DNA from: Micromonospora sp. CP22
Lineage (GTDB): Bacteria; Actinomycetota; Actinomycetes; Mycobacteriales; Micromonosporaceae
Assembly: GCF_009712475.1 (NCBI RefSeq)
Contig: NZ_VCJO01000002.1
Span: 1 to 64,000, forward strand
Reading direction: 5' to 3'
Length of the DNA stretch: 64,000 nucleotides
Shown: in pieces, positions 16,271 through 24,615 of the stretch
How the letters are laid out: every line of letters begins with the position of its first letter
How positions within the stretch are numbered: the stretch's first letter is position 1
Notes under the pieces: model-generated
The model's database searches: none
Seen by the model: only the letters and a program-made list of their open reading frames with translations
What the model was told of the DNA's origin: nothing
Program-made: the position numbers and the translations under genes

Positions 16271-17503
16271 GTGAGCATCGCACCCAGCACCGAGGCCGCC
16301 AAGGTTGGATTCGACCCGTCCCGGCTGGCCCGGATCGACGAACACTTCGCCGGGTACGTCGACGCCGGCCGGTTGGTCGGCTGGCAGGCGGTGGTCACCC
16401 GACGCGGCGAGATCGCGCACAGCTCGACCTACGGCCTGCGCGACCGCGAGGCGGGCACGCCGGTGCAGCCGGACACCCTGTGGCGGATCTACTCGATGAC
16501 CAAGCCGATCACCTCGGTCGCGGCGATGATGCTGTGGGAGCAGGGCCGCTTCGAGCTGACCGACGAGATCGGGCGCTGGCTACCCGAGTTCGCCGAGATG
16601 CAGGTCTACTCGAAGGGCTCGACGCTCAAGCCGTACACGGTGCCGGCGATCGAGCCGATCCGGATCTGGCATCTGCTCACCCACACCGCCGGGCTGACCT
16701 ACGGCTTCATGCAGACCTCGGTGGTCGACGGGCTGTACCGGGCCGCCGGCTACGACCTCTACCCACCGGCCGGGATCGACCTGGCCGAAGCCTGCCGGGT
16801 CTTCGGCGAGCTGCCGCTGCTGTTCCAGCCCGGCACCGCCTGGGGTTACTCGGTCGCCACCGACGTGCTGGGCCGGCTGATCGAGGTGGTCTCCGGGCAG
16901 AGCCTGGACACCTTCCTGACCGAACGGATCCTGCGCCCGCTGGGCATGGACGACACCCGCTGGTACGTCGACGGTGCCGATGCCGAGCGGCTGGCCGCCC
17001 TGTACGTGCCGGACCCGGCCTCCGGTCGCGCGGTGCGTCACGACGCGCTCGGCGCGCTGGCGTACGAGAGGCCGGCGCTGCTCTCCGGCGGTGGTGGCCT
17101 GATCTCGTCGGCCGCCGACTACCACCGGTTCACCCAAATGCTGCTGCGTGGTGGCGAGCTGGACGGCACCCGCCTGCTCGGCCCCCGCACCGTGCGGTTC
17201 ATGACTCGCAACCACCTGCCCGGCGGGCGGGACCTGGGCACCCTGTCCACCGGCGGGTTCGCCGAGACCACCCTCGACGGCATCGGGTTCGGCCTCGGCT
17301 TCGCGGTCGTCGACGACCCGGTGCCGAGCCGGGTGCCGAGCAGTGTCGGCGAGTACTACTGGGGCGGCGTGGCCAGCACCGCGTTCTGGGTCGACCCGGT
17401 CGAGGAGATCACCGCCATGTTCTTCACCCAGCTGATGCCGTCGAGCACCTGGCCCATCCGGCCGCAACTGCGTCAGCTGGTCTACTCGGCCCTGGTCGAC
17501 TGA
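16271..17503 (+). CDS. Serine hydrolase, beta-lactamase (class C/esterase EstB-like) family
   Basis: The 410-residue cytoplasmic protein has the SxxK nucleophile motif YSMTKPITSV and a Tyr motif WGYSVATDVLGRLIEVVSG. It also has the lipase-like LTHTAGLTYGF and a late GGVASTAFWVDP segment at the KTG-equivalent strand. This fits penicillin-binding-protein-like esterases and D-aminopeptidases. The length is typical. The start is a GTG at 16271 shortly after the divergent pentapeptide gene; the long upstream frame is antisense to that gene and was not used. The natural ester or amide substrate is unknown. Confidence 0.9.
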   Translation: MSIAPSTEAAKVGFDPSRLARIDEHFAGYVDAGRLVGWQAVVTRRGEIAHSSTYGLRDREAGTPVQPDTLWRIYSMTKPITSVAAMMLWEQGRFELTDEIGRWLPEFAEMQVYSKGSTLKPYTVPAIEPIRIWHLLTHTAGLTYGFMQTSVVDGLYRAAGYDLYPPAGIDLAEACRVFGELPLLFQPGTAWGYSVATDVLGRLIEVVSGQSLDTFLTERILRPLGMDDTRWYVDGADAERLAALYVPDPASGRAVRHDALGALAYERPALLSGGGGLISSAADYHRFTQMLLRGGELDGTRLLGPRTVRFMTRNHLPGGRDLGTLSTGGFAETTLDGIGFGLGFAVVDDPVPSRVPSSVGEYYWGGVASTAFWVDPVEEITAMFFTQLMPSSTWPIRPQLRQLVYSALVD

Positions 17504-17559
17504 GCACCGGGATCGCCGTTCCACCGACGCCCGGCGGGCGCGCTCCCTAGCCTGGGGAC

Positions 17560-17636
17560 GTGAGCGAGCTTGCGAGCGAACCATCAGGCACGGCCATGGC
17601 ACCGCTTGCCGCTGCGGCACGGAGCGGAGCGGCGGC
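17560..17636. repeat. Dispersed intergenic repeat-like sequence (gtgagcgagcttgcgagcg type)
   Basis: The spacer before the NAD-binding protein gene holds GTGAGCGAGCTTGCGAGCG and a GC-rich stretch with internal inverted elements (GCCGCTGCGGC). From memory, very similar sequence recurs in intergenic regions of Micromonosporaceae. It occurs once in this window, so the dispersed nature is knowledge, not observation. Confidence 0.35.
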
Positions 17637-18281
17637 GTGAGTAACGTCGTGGTGTTCGGTGCGGGCGGCACCGCGGGTTCGCGGATCGTCCGGGAGGCGT
17701 TCGACCGCGGGCACCGGGTGGTGGCCGCGGTACGTCGCCCCGAGGCGGACGCGCCGTTCCTGCCGCCCGGGGTGCGGGTCGTCACCGGGGACGCGACCAG
17801 CGAGCGGAGCGTACGGGAACTGGCTCCGGACGCGGACGTGCTGGTGCTGGCGATCGGCGGCGGTGACCGTACCCTCTGGGCCGACGCGGCGCGGACCGTG
17901 ATCAAGGTGTTGCGGGGGATGCCGGCGGCCCCCCGGGTGATCCACGTCGGCGGCGGTTCCACCCTGCTCACCCCGGCGGGCACCCGACTGCTCGACGAAC
18001 CGGACTTTCCCGACGAGTACCGCGACGCCGCGCTCGGCCAGGCGGAGGCCCTGGACGTCTACCGCTCCTCGGCCGACGGGGTGACCTGGACGTATATCTC
18101 TCCGCCGCCGCTGGAGTTCCACCCGGGCGAGCGTACCGGCCGTTATCGCACCGGCCTCGATCATCCGGTGACCGACGCGCAGGGCCGCAGCGTGCTCAGC
18201 TACGAGGATCTCGCGGTCGTGGTGGTCGACGAGATCGAGAACGGGCGCTTCCTGAACACACGCTTCACCGCCGGGTACTGA
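17637..18281 (+). CDS. NAD(P)H-binding protein (atypical short-chain dehydrogenase, NmrA-like)
   Basis: The 214-residue protein starts at a GTG. It opens with the Rossmann motif VVVFGAGGTAGSRIVREAFDRGH, then VAAVRRPE, VVTGDATSERSV, LVLAIGGGD and RVIHVGGGSTLL. The later TWTYISPPP and the final LAVVVVDEIENGRF are typical of NAD(P)-binding NmrA/HSCARG-like oxidoreductases. It lacks a clear YxxxK catalytic pair, so it may sense cofactor or act on an unknown substrate. It stands alone. Confidence 0.88.
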   Translation: MSNVVVFGAGGTAGSRIVREAFDRGHRVVAAVRRPEADAPFLPPGVRVVTGDATSERSVRELAPDADVLVLAIGGGDRTLWADAARTVIKVLRGMPAAPRVIHVGGGSTLLTPAGTRLLDEPDFPDEYRDAALGQAEALDVYRSSADGVTWTYISPPPLEFHPGERTGRYRTGLDHPVTDAQGRSVLSYEDLAVVVVDEIENGRFLNTRFTAGY

Positions 18282-18394
18282 TTCTTGATCTTGGGTGTCG
18301 GCAGCTCGCCGGATAGATGGTCCGGGCGCCTCGGGTGGGCGCGGCACCGCGTCGCGTCTCACCCCGTACGCGTGGCCCTCCGGTTCCTCGGTGG

Positions 18395-19024
18395 TCAGAC
18401 GTGCTGGCCGACGGACGGCTGGCTGGGCACGCGGGGGCGCATCGACGGCCGCCAGGCCCGGCCGTTGGCGTAGATGATCCGGAAGCCGAGGTACGACGCG
18501 AGCGGTGCCCAGTGGGCCGAGCCCATCCGCAGTTCGGCGGCGTTGTGCCGGCGACCGTTGGCGAGCACGTCGAGCAGGACCGTCTCGAACGCCGCCGACT
18601 CGACCCAGTCCACCTCGCGGGTGAAGCCGCAGATCAACGCCGCACCGGTGACGTCGAGGAAGTCCCGCAGCACCGCCTCGGAGGTGCGCAGCACGGAACA
18701 GCTGCCGAAATACAGCCGCCGCCCCTCGCAGCGCCCGGCCATCAGTTCGGCCACCTCGGCGAGTTCCACCGATTGCCAGTCGGTGAGGCACAGCCGGTTC
18801 GGTTCGCCGTGCATGGCGAAGAAGCCCAGCCGGTGGTCGGCGTACTGCTTCAGCAGCCAGCGGTCGATGAAGTAGAACAGTTCGTCGCGGGTGGCCGCGT
18901 CCTTGTGGATGAAACGGACCTTGCCCAGCCGTTCGAGCAGTTCCAGGGTCGGCAGCACGGATCCGCGTTCGTTGAGATCGCGGTGCCACTGACCCTCGAC
19001 GCAGAAGATGCCACCACGCGCCAC
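18395..19024 (-). CDS. DUF6642-like protein, possible caspase-like fold
   Basis: The 209-residue protein starts at a GTG after GGGGAGGTG. The pattern GIFCVEGQW, SVLPTLELLERLGKVRFIHKD, FFAMHGEPNRLCL, RLYFGSCSVLRTSEAVLRDFL and FTREVDWVESAAFETVLLDVLA matches my memory of DUF6642 proteins. The His-Gly (His72) and Gly-Ser-Cys (Cys109) placement at the ends of two predicted strands is the arrangement of the catalytic dyad in caspase/CHAT proteases. Protease activity is therefore an inference. No substrate or partner gene is coupled to it. It diverges from the M15 peptidase across a 302-bp gap. Confidence 0.65.
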   Translation of the reverse strand: MARGGIFCVEGQWHRDLNERGSVLPTLELLERLGKVRFIHKDAATRDELFYFIDRWLLKQYADHRLGFFAMHGEPNRLCLTDWQSVELAEVAELMAGRCEGRRLYFGSCSVLRTSEAVLRDFLDVTGAALICGFTREVDWVESAAFETVLLDVLANGRRHNAAELRMGSAHWAPLASYLGFRIIYANGRAWRPSMRPRVPSQPSVGQHV

Positions 19025-19201
19025 GCCCACCTCCCCGTCGTCGCTCCGCGCTGACGTTACCGGGCCGACCGACCCGGAGAACATCACCCTCCGTGTGGCC
19101 GACTGTGACCTTCCGCACCGATTCGGCCCGTGTACGGCGCTGGCGTGCCGACTGACTGTTTCACAAATGCCGCCAATTCCCAGGCAATGCTCAGCTACCG
19201 C

Positions 19202-19219
19202 GAATTGTGAGGACAATTC
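19202..19219. promoter_or_regulatory. lac-operator-like palindrome in the divergent region
   Basis: GAATTGT and ACAATTC form a perfect 7-bp inverted repeat around GAGG. It lies in the 302-bp gap (19025-19326) between the DUF6642-like gene and the secreted M15 peptidase, about 108 bp upstream of the latter. The gap is richer in A/T here than its surroundings (AATTGTGAGGACAATT, TTAATCG). I see no gene in the rest of the gap. LacI or GntR-type regulators bind such sites. Confidence 0.45.
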
Positions 19220-19326
19220 TCGTTAATCGTCTCCAACCGGCCGCTCCGGTGCGAGGGTGGATCCACGGGACGGCCCGGCCGAACCCCGGGAAGCCACCCA
19301 TTCGCTCTCCTATCGGGAGGACTTCT

Positions 19327-20115
19327 GTGCGCGTACACACCTTGAAACGGGCAGTCGTCGCCCTCGCCCTGGCCCTGCCGGGTGCCGCGATCGCCTCGGT
19401 GGTCGCCGCGCCAGCGGCCCATGCCGACGGCTGCTACACCTGGAACCGCACCCTCTACCAGGGGCGTTCCGGCAGCGACGTACGTGAGTTGCAGCTACGG
19501 ATGGCCGGCTGGGCCGGCAACAACAACATCGTGGAACTCGACGGGAAGTACGGCCCGAAGACCGCCGCCGCGGTACGCCGCTTCCAGTCCGCGTACGGTC
19601 TCAAGGTCGACGGGATCGCCGGGCCACAGACGTTCCGGAAGCTGTACCAGATCCAGGACGACAACTGCACACCCCGGCACTTCAGCTGGGGCGAGATGGA
19701 CGACGGCTGCGGCGGCAGCGGCTGGGACGGCGGCCCGCTGAGCACCTCGCAGACCCGCCAGAACGCGCTGCACACCATGTGGAAGCTGGAGGCGCTGCGC
19801 AAGAGCCTCGGCGACAAACCGCTCATCGTGACCAGCGGATTCCGCAGCCGCGCCTGCAACAACCGAGTGGGCGGAGCGTCGGACAGCCAGCACCTCTACG
19901 GCAACGCCGCCGATCTCGTCTCCCGTGACAAGTCGCTGTGCCAGATCGCCCGCCAGGCGCGCAACCACGGCTTCAGCGGCATCATCGGGCCCGGCGTCTC
20001 CGGACACAACACCCACGTCCACGTCGACTCGCGGCGGGAGAACAACCAGGACCGGAGCACGAACAGGACCTACTGGGCGGCACCCGACTGCGGTATCCCC
20101 GCCGGGTACCGCTGA
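19327..20115 (+). CDS. Secreted zinc D-Ala-D-Ala carboxypeptidase-like protein (peptidoglycan-binding plus M15)
   Basis: The 262-residue precursor starts at a GTG after GGGAGGA. It has a signal peptide ending PAAHA before DGCYTW. A peptidoglycan_binding_1 domain follows (about 35-115; GRSGSDVRELQLRMAGW, GKYGPKTAAAVRRFQ, KVDGIAGPQTF). The C-terminal M15_3 peptidase domain (about 140-262) has zinc-site motifs SQHLYGNAADLV and NTHVHVD. The layout is like Streptomyces albus G carboxypeptidase. It should cleave or trim peptidoglycan stem peptides outside the cell. Several Cys residues could form disulfides. Confidence 0.9.
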   Translation: MRVHTLKRAVVALALALPGAAIASVVAAPAAHADGCYTWNRTLYQGRSGSDVRELQLRMAGWAGNNNIVELDGKYGPKTAAAVRRFQSAYGLKVDGIAGPQTFRKLYQIQDDNCTPRHFSWGEMDDGCGGSGWDGGPLSTSQTRQNALHTMWKLEALRKSLGDKPLIVTSGFRSRACNNRVGGASDSQHLYGNAADLVSRDKSLCQIARQARNHGFSGIIGPGVSGHNTHVHVDSRRENNQDRSTNRTYWAAPDCGIPAGYR

Positions 20116-20149
20116 GCACACGGCGCATCGCGACGTCGGGTGAGCCCGC

Positions 20150-20683
20150 TCAGCTCGCCCGCGGCCAGCGCGGCGCGGTGGCGGGGGGTGCCACCGGCCG
20201 ACCGGAGCCGGGCGCCCGGACGCCGGTACGCGCGGCTGGCGCGGCCACCCGAGGCACCGGCCCCCGTGCCGGGTAGCCGGCGGCGCGGTCAGGTCGGGTC
20301 GGATGACCGGCGGCCCTCGGGGGGTAACCGGCGGCGCGGTCGGCGCCCGCCGGCCGTGCCGCAGGCGTACGTCCCGCCGACGGCCCGTTGATCAGGAACG
20401 GGAACGGCACGTGCACGAACGGATTGCCGTGCCGAATCAGGGCATCGAGCTGCCGCTCGTTGAGCCCGTGGTTCAGCAGCACCTGCCGACCCCAGCGGTG
20501 CAGCCGGCAGGGGAACCGGGCGCCGTCGTTGCGGCACAGCGCCCCGGACGGCCACTCCTCGGCCGCGTGCACGACCACCGCCCGGACGGCCAGCCGGACG
20601 TCCTCAGGGGTCAACGGCGTCGGGACCGGCAACTCGCCCAGAATCTGATCGATGGGATCCGTCGACTGCTCATCAACTCGCAC
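20150..20683 (-). CDS. CRND/CRLHRWG-motif protein, paralogue 2 with an Ala/Pro/Arg tail
   Basis: The 177-residue protein opens with a core (residues about 10-85) like the other two copies: IDQILGELPVPTPLTPEDVRLAVRAVVVH, CRNDGARFPCRLHRWG and LNERQLDALIRHGNP. An added C-terminal tail of about 80 residues follows. It is low in complexity, rich in Arg/Ala/Pro/Gly, and contains AAGYP and PARG-like repeats. The tail looks disordered and basic and might bind nucleic acid or a membrane (inference). The gene stands alone. Confidence 0.7.
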   Translation of the reverse strand: MRVDEQSTDPIDQILGELPVPTPLTPEDVRLAVRAVVVHAAEEWPSGALCRNDGARFPCRLHRWGRQVLLNHGLNERQLDALIRHGNPFVHVPFPFLINGPSAGRTPAARPAGADRAAGYPPRAAGHPTRPDRAAGYPARGPVPRVAAPAARTGVRAPGSGRPVAPPATAPRWPRAS

Positions 20684-20797
20684 GGCAGACCTCCCGCAGC
20701 TCCGGTAGCGGTGCGCTTGAGCACCGCACCTCGGGCAGTGGTACGGCCACCGGGGCGGGAAGGTTCAAAACCGATTTCAGCGTGTGTGTGAGAGGGC

Positions 20798-21535
20798 TCA
20801 GACCAGGCCGGCGTCGTGGACGAGCAGGGCCACCTGCACCCGGTTGTTGAGGCCGAGGCGGGTCAGCAGCCGGGAGACGTACGCCTTGACGGTGGCCACG
20901 CTCATGTACAACTCGGCGGCGATCTCGGCGTTGGTGCGGCCCATGCCCAGGGCCACGGCGACCGCCCGTTCCCGCTCGGTGAGGCCCTCAATCAGCCGCA
21001 CGGCCCGCTCCCGACGCGGGTCCGCCGCCGGTCCCGCCGTCACGTGCTCGATCAGCGTCCGGGTGACCGTGGGAGACAGGGTCGCCTCGCCGGCTGCCAC
21101 CCGACGCACCGCTCGGACGATCTCCACCGGCGGGGTGTCCTTCAGCAGGAACCCGCCGGCACCGGCCCGCAGCGCCCGCAGCACGTGCTCGTCGGCGTCG
21201 AAGGTGGTCAGCACGAGCACCTCCGGCGGCTGGGGCAGCGCACGCAGCGCCTCGGTGGCGGCCAGCCCGTCCAGCCGGGGCATCCGGATGTCCATCAGCA
21301 CCACGTCCGGGCGGCAGGCGGCGACCGCCCGGACGACCTCGGTGCCGTCGGCCGCCTCACCGACCACCTCGAGTTCGGGTGCCCCGCCGAGGATCATCGA
21401 CAGCCCGGCGCGGACCAGCGCGTCGTCGTCCACGATCAAGACACGCACCCGTCGGTCGCCGCCCGCCGCCGAACCTGCTCCGGCCGTCGGCGGCACGCCG
21501 TCGGCCTCGGCTGCGGTCGGCTCCGGACCGGTCAC
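20798..21535 (-). CDS. NarL/LuxR-family response regulator
   Basis: The 245-residue protein has a receiver domain with LIVDDD, the phospho-acceptor Asp in VLMDIRMPRLDG, VLVLTTFD and FLLKDTPP, then a LuxR helix-turn-helix (LTERERAVAVALGMGRTNAEIAAELYMSVATVKAYVSRLLTRLGLNNR, shown in part). I chose the GTG at 21535, which overlaps the kinase stop as GTGA, giving coupled translation; the ATG at 21556 lies inside the kinase gene. It likely controls the divergent ABC operon through inverted repeats at 22820-22868. Confidence 0.92.
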   Translation of the reverse strand: MTGPEPTAAEADGVPPTAGAGSAAGGDRRVRVLIVDDDALVRAGLSMILGGAPELEVVGEAADGTEVVRAVAACRPDVVLMDIRMPRLDGLAATEALRALPQPPEVLVLTTFDADEHVLRALRAGAGGFLLKDTPPVEIVRAVRRVAAGEATLSPTVTRTLIEHVTAGPAADPRRERAVRLIEGLTERERAVAVALGMGRTNAEIAAELYMSVATVKAYVSRLLTRLGLNNRVQVALLVHDAGLV

Positions 21536-22779
21536 GTCGCCGGCCACGGCAACCACGCGGCCAGCCGGAAGTCGCCCCGCTCGTCGCAGCCGTGCTCCAG
21601 TCGCCCACCGGCGAGGTTGACCCGTTCGGCGAGGCCGACCAGGCCGGTGCCGGAGCCGGGGATGGCCGCCCTCTCGGGCGGTTCACCCACCGGTCTACGG
21701 TTGCGGATCTCCACGTGGAGCCCGTCGCCAGGTGCTCCGCTGAGGCCGACGGTGACGGCGGCGCCGTAGGCATGCTTACGGGCGTTGGTGAGCCCCTCCT
21801 GCACGATGCGGTAGACGCTACGCCCCACGGCCGCCGGCAGTCGCTCCGGCGCGGAGACCCGATCCAGCAGGTCGACGCGGACACCGGCCGCCCGGGACTC
21901 GGCGATCAGGGCGGGCAGGTCGGCCAGGGTCGGCTGGGGGCGTTCCGGGTCGTCGGTGAGCGAGGTCTCGGCCCGCAGGACGCCGATCACCTCGCGCAGG
22001 TCCTGGAGGGCGGCGTGCGCGCTGCCCCGGATCACCCCGGCGGCCTGGGCCACCTCTTGGGCGGGCGCGTCGGGGCGGAACTCCAGTGCTCCCGCGTGCA
22101 GGCTGAGCAGCGAGATCCGGTGGGCGAGCACGTCGTGCATCTCCCGGGCGATGCGGGTGCGTTCCAACTGCCGGGCCTGGGCGACACGTAGCTGCTGCTC
22201 GGCCTCGGCCCGCTCGGCGCGCTCGCGCAGTGACAGCACCAGTTGCCGGCGCGCCCGCACGAACATGCCCCAGGCCAGCACCAGCAGGGTGATCACCACG
22301 CCCCAGATGGTGGACACCCAGTACGGGCTGCCCGGCTCGGGACGCAGCAGGGCGATGAACATGTTGGTGAACAGGCCACCCGCGGTGACCGCCAGGACGA
22401 TCGCCGTCCGGCGGTGCACCACCACCGTGAAGAAGATGATCAACAGGGCGGCGACGGAGGTGATCGAGAAGAGCCCCAGCGGCAGCGTCACCAACGCCAC
22501 CCCCACCGGCCAGCGCCGCCGCAACCAGAGCGCCGCCGTGCAGGCCAGGCCGAAGAACGCGTCCGCGAGGATCATCCAGTTGTACGGCAGCCGGTCGGCC
22601 AACGCCGGGCTCGGGGAGGCCGCGTCGAAGGTGGCCAGCACCACCCAGGCCAGGCAGACCAGAAACGCAAGGCCGTCGACCAGCCAGTCACGGGGGGTCC
22701 GCCGCGTCCGGCGACCCGTCCCAGGGTCCAGCGCGCCGGGCAGCAGACCCGGGTGATCGAGTACGACGGCGCTGGTCAC
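21532..22779 (-). CDS. NarL-type sensor histidine kinase (HisKA_3)
   Basis: The 415-residue kinase has four or more predicted transmembrane helices in the first 190 residues (LAFLVCLAWVVLAT, ILADAFFGLACTAALWL, VALVTLPLGLFSI, ALLIIFFTVVV, VVITLLVLAWGMF). The HisKA_3 phospho-acceptor motif is RIAREMHDVLAHRISLLSLHAG. The ATPase N-box region is VYRIVQEGLTNARKHA and the G box is GTGLVGLAERV. I start it at the GTG at 22779. A TACCAT hexamer ends 7 bases upstream and there is no Shine-Dalgarno, so it could be leaderless. The regulator follows with a GTGA overlap. Confidence 0.9.
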   Translation of the reverse strand: MTSAVVLDHPGLLPGALDPGTGRRTRRTPRDWLVDGLAFLVCLAWVVLATFDAASPSPALADRLPYNWMILADAFFGLACTAALWLRRRWPVGVALVTLPLGLFSITSVAALLIIFFTVVVHRRTAIVLAVTAGGLFTNMFIALLRPEPGSPYWVSTIWGVVITLLVLAWGMFVRARRQLVLSLRERAERAEAEQQLRVAQARQLERTRIAREMHDVLAHRISLLSLHAGALEFRPDAPAQEVAQAAGVIRGSAHAALQDLREVIGVLRAETSLTDDPERPQPTLADLPALIAESRAAGVRVDLLDRVSAPERLPAAVGRSVYRIVQEGLTNARKHAYGAAVTVGLSGAPGDGLHVEIRNRRPVGEPPERAAIPGSGTGLVGLAERVNLAGGRLEHGCDERGDFRLAAWLPWPAT

Positions 22780-22819
22780 AGGCGCAATGGTAGGCAGCCC
22801 ATCGGGCACCGGACCAGCT

Positions 22820-22868
22820 ACCAAAGTCGAGACCTGAGTACCGACCTTGGTCTGGGCAGAGCCAGACC
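22820..22868. promoter_or_regulatory. Two overlapping inverted repeats in the kinase/ABC divergent promoter
   Basis: ACCAAAGTC (22820-22828) and GACCTTGGT (22843-22851) form an inverted repeat with one mismatch and a 14-nt spacer. Next to it GGTCTGG (22849-22855) and CCAGACC (22862-22868) form a perfect inverted repeat with a 6-nt spacer. Both lie between the divergent kinase gene and the ABC exporter gene and fit binding of the dimeric NarL-type regulator encoded here. Confidence 0.5.
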
Positions 22869-22912
22869 GACGGCCGCTGCGGATGGCCGGCCGGTCCGGA
22901 CAGGCTCTCACC

Positions 22913-23845
22913 ATGATCGCCGTACAACAGCTCACCAAACGGTACGGGCGGCACACCGCCGTCGAGGACGTGTCGTTCCACTGCGAGCCGGGCACAGTCA
23001 CCGGTTTCCTGGGCCCCAACGGGGCCGGCAAGTCCACCACGATGCGAATGATCTGCGGGCTCACCCCGCCGACGTCCGGTACCGCGACCGTCGACGGACG
23101 CCCCTACCGGCAACTGCCCAACCCGGGCCGCACGGTCGGGGTGCTGCTGGACGCCTCCGCCCAGCATGTCGGGCGGACCGGCCGGGAGGCGCTGGCCGTG
23201 GCCGCGGCGACGATGGGGGTCGGCCGTCACCGGGTCGACGAGGTGCTCGACCGGGTCGGGCTGGGCCCGGCCGCAGCCCGGCGACGGGTCCGGGCGTACT
23301 CGCTGGGCATGCGCCAGCGGCTCGGCCTGGCACACGCGCTGCTGGGCAACCCCCGGGTGCTGGTGCTCGATGAACCGGCCAACGGCCTGGACCCGGAAGG
23401 GATCTTCTGGATGCGCGGCCTGCTCCGGGACTTCGCCGACCGGGGCGGCACCGTGCTGCTCTCCAGCCACCTGCTGCGCGAGGTGGAGGCGGTGGCGGAC
23501 CGGCTGGTGGTCATCGGGGGCGGCCGGATCGTGGCCCAGGGCGGCAAGGACGAGCTGCTGGCCGGCGTCGGCACCGTGGTGCGCGCCCGCGACACCGAAG
23601 CGCTGCGGGCCGCGCTGCGCCGGGCCCGGCTGGCGGTCAGTGACGGCTCCGAAGGGCTGCTGGTCAACGCCGACACCGACACCGTCGGCGAGATCGCTCT
23701 GACCGCCGGGGTGGCCCTCACCGAACTGCGCCCGGCCGGTGGAGGCGGTCTGGAACAGCTCTTCCTCGCCCTGACCGCCAGCGCGCCGAGCGCCGCCGTG
23801 CCCGCCACCGGCAACACCGAACCGACCCGGGAGGTCGTCCGATGA
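22913..23845 (+). CDS. ABC transporter ATP-binding protein
   Basis: The 310-residue ATPase has Walker A GPNGAGKSTT, the signature motif YSLGMRQRLGLAHALLG, Walker B VLVLDEPANGLDP and the switch His in SSHLLREVE. The C-terminal 90 residues form the extension common to DrrA/CcmA/BcrA-type exporters. It should power the ABC-2 permease encoded next, whose ATG overlaps its stop. A NarL-type system diverges upstream, an arrangement often seen for peptide antibiotic or lipid exporters in actinobacteria and Firmicutes. The export substrate is unknown. Confidence 0.93.
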   Translation: MIAVQQLTKRYGRHTAVEDVSFHCEPGTVTGFLGPNGAGKSTTMRMICGLTPPTSGTATVDGRPYRQLPNPGRTVGVLLDASAQHVGRTGREALAVAAATMGVGRHRVDEVLDRVGLGPAAARRRVRAYSLGMRQRLGLAHALLGNPRVLVLDEPANGLDPEGIFWMRGLLRDFADRGGTVLLSSHLLREVEAVADRLVVIGGGRIVAQGGKDELLAGVGTVVRARDTEALRAALRRARLAVSDGSEGLLVNADTDTVGEIALTAGVALTELRPAGGGGLEQLFLALTASAPSAAVPATGNTEPTREVVR

Positions 23846-24615
23846 CCACCGTCCACACCGCGCCGGAGGTCACCCCGGTGCACCGCCCGTCGCTGGCCCG
23901 GCTGACCGCCGTGGAACTGCGCAAACTCGTCGACACCCGGGCCGGTCGCTGGTTGCTGGTCACCATCGGCCTGATCAGCGCCGTCATCGTCGCGCTGCTG
24001 CTGGTGTACGCCGAAGCGCCGGAACAGACCTTCACCGTCTTCTTCAGCATCGCCCTGCTGCCCGCCGGGGTGCTCCTTCCGGTGCTGGGCATCCTGTCGA
24101 TCACGAGTGAGTGGTCGCAGCGCACCGCATTGACCACGTTCGCCCTGGTGCCCCGGCGAGAACGGGTGATCGCCGCCAAGCTCGTCGCGGTGGTGCTGGC
24201 GGCGCTCGGGTCGGTGGTGACCAGTCTGGCGTTCGCCGCCGCCGGTACCGCGATCGCGGGTGCCACGGGTGGCGCGGGCAGCTGGCGGGTCGAGGGGGCC
24301 CTGCTGGCTCACGCGGTGGTGTTCCAGGTGGCGAGTGTCCTGATGGGAGCCGCGTTCGGGCTGCTGCTGCTGAACACCCCGTTGGCCATCGTGGCCTACC
24401 TGGTGCTGCCGATCGTCTGGTCGATCGTGGGGGAGGTGGTCCGGCCGCTGCACCGCGCCGCCGAGTGGCTGGACACCGGGCGCACCATGGAGCCGCTGCT
24501 CACCGCCGAGGTGACCGCCGGGCAGTGGCAGCGGCTCGCGGTGTCGCTGCTGGTCTGGATGGTCGTGCCACTGGTCGCCGGTATGGTCCGCACCATGCGG
24601 CAGGAGGTGGCGTGA
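23842..24615 (+). CDS. ABC-2 type transporter permease
   Basis: The 257-residue integral membrane protein has about six helices (WLLVTIGLISAVIVALLLVY, FFSIALLPAGVLLPVLGILSI, LVAVVLAALGSVVTSLAFAAAG, LAHAVVFQVASVLMGAAFGLLLL, IVAYLVLPIVWSI and the last near LLVWMVVPLVAGM). The segment ITSEWSQRTALTTFALVPRRERVIAAK before helix 3 is typical of ABC-2 permeases of the bacitracin/lantibiotic group. It is coupled by ATGA to the ATPase gene upstream and by GTGA to the membrane protein gene downstream. Confidence 0.9.
   Translation: MTTVHTAPEVTPVHRPSLARLTAVELRKLVDTRAGRWLLVTIGLISAVIVALLLVYAEAPEQTFTVFFSIALLPAGVLLPVLGILSITSEWSQRTALTTFALVPRRERVIAAKLVAVVLAALGSVVTSLAFAAAGTAIAGATGGAGSWRVEGALLAHAVVFQVASVLMGAAFGLLLLNTPLAIVAYLVLPIVWSIVGEVVRPLHRAAEWLDTGRTMEPLLTAEVTAGQWQRLAVSLLVWMVVPLVAGMVRTMRQEVA

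Noticed and set aside
11207..20115. Biosynthetic gene cluster around the sulfotransferase
   Set aside because: Neighbours are unrelated single genes on both strands without scaffold-making enzymes.
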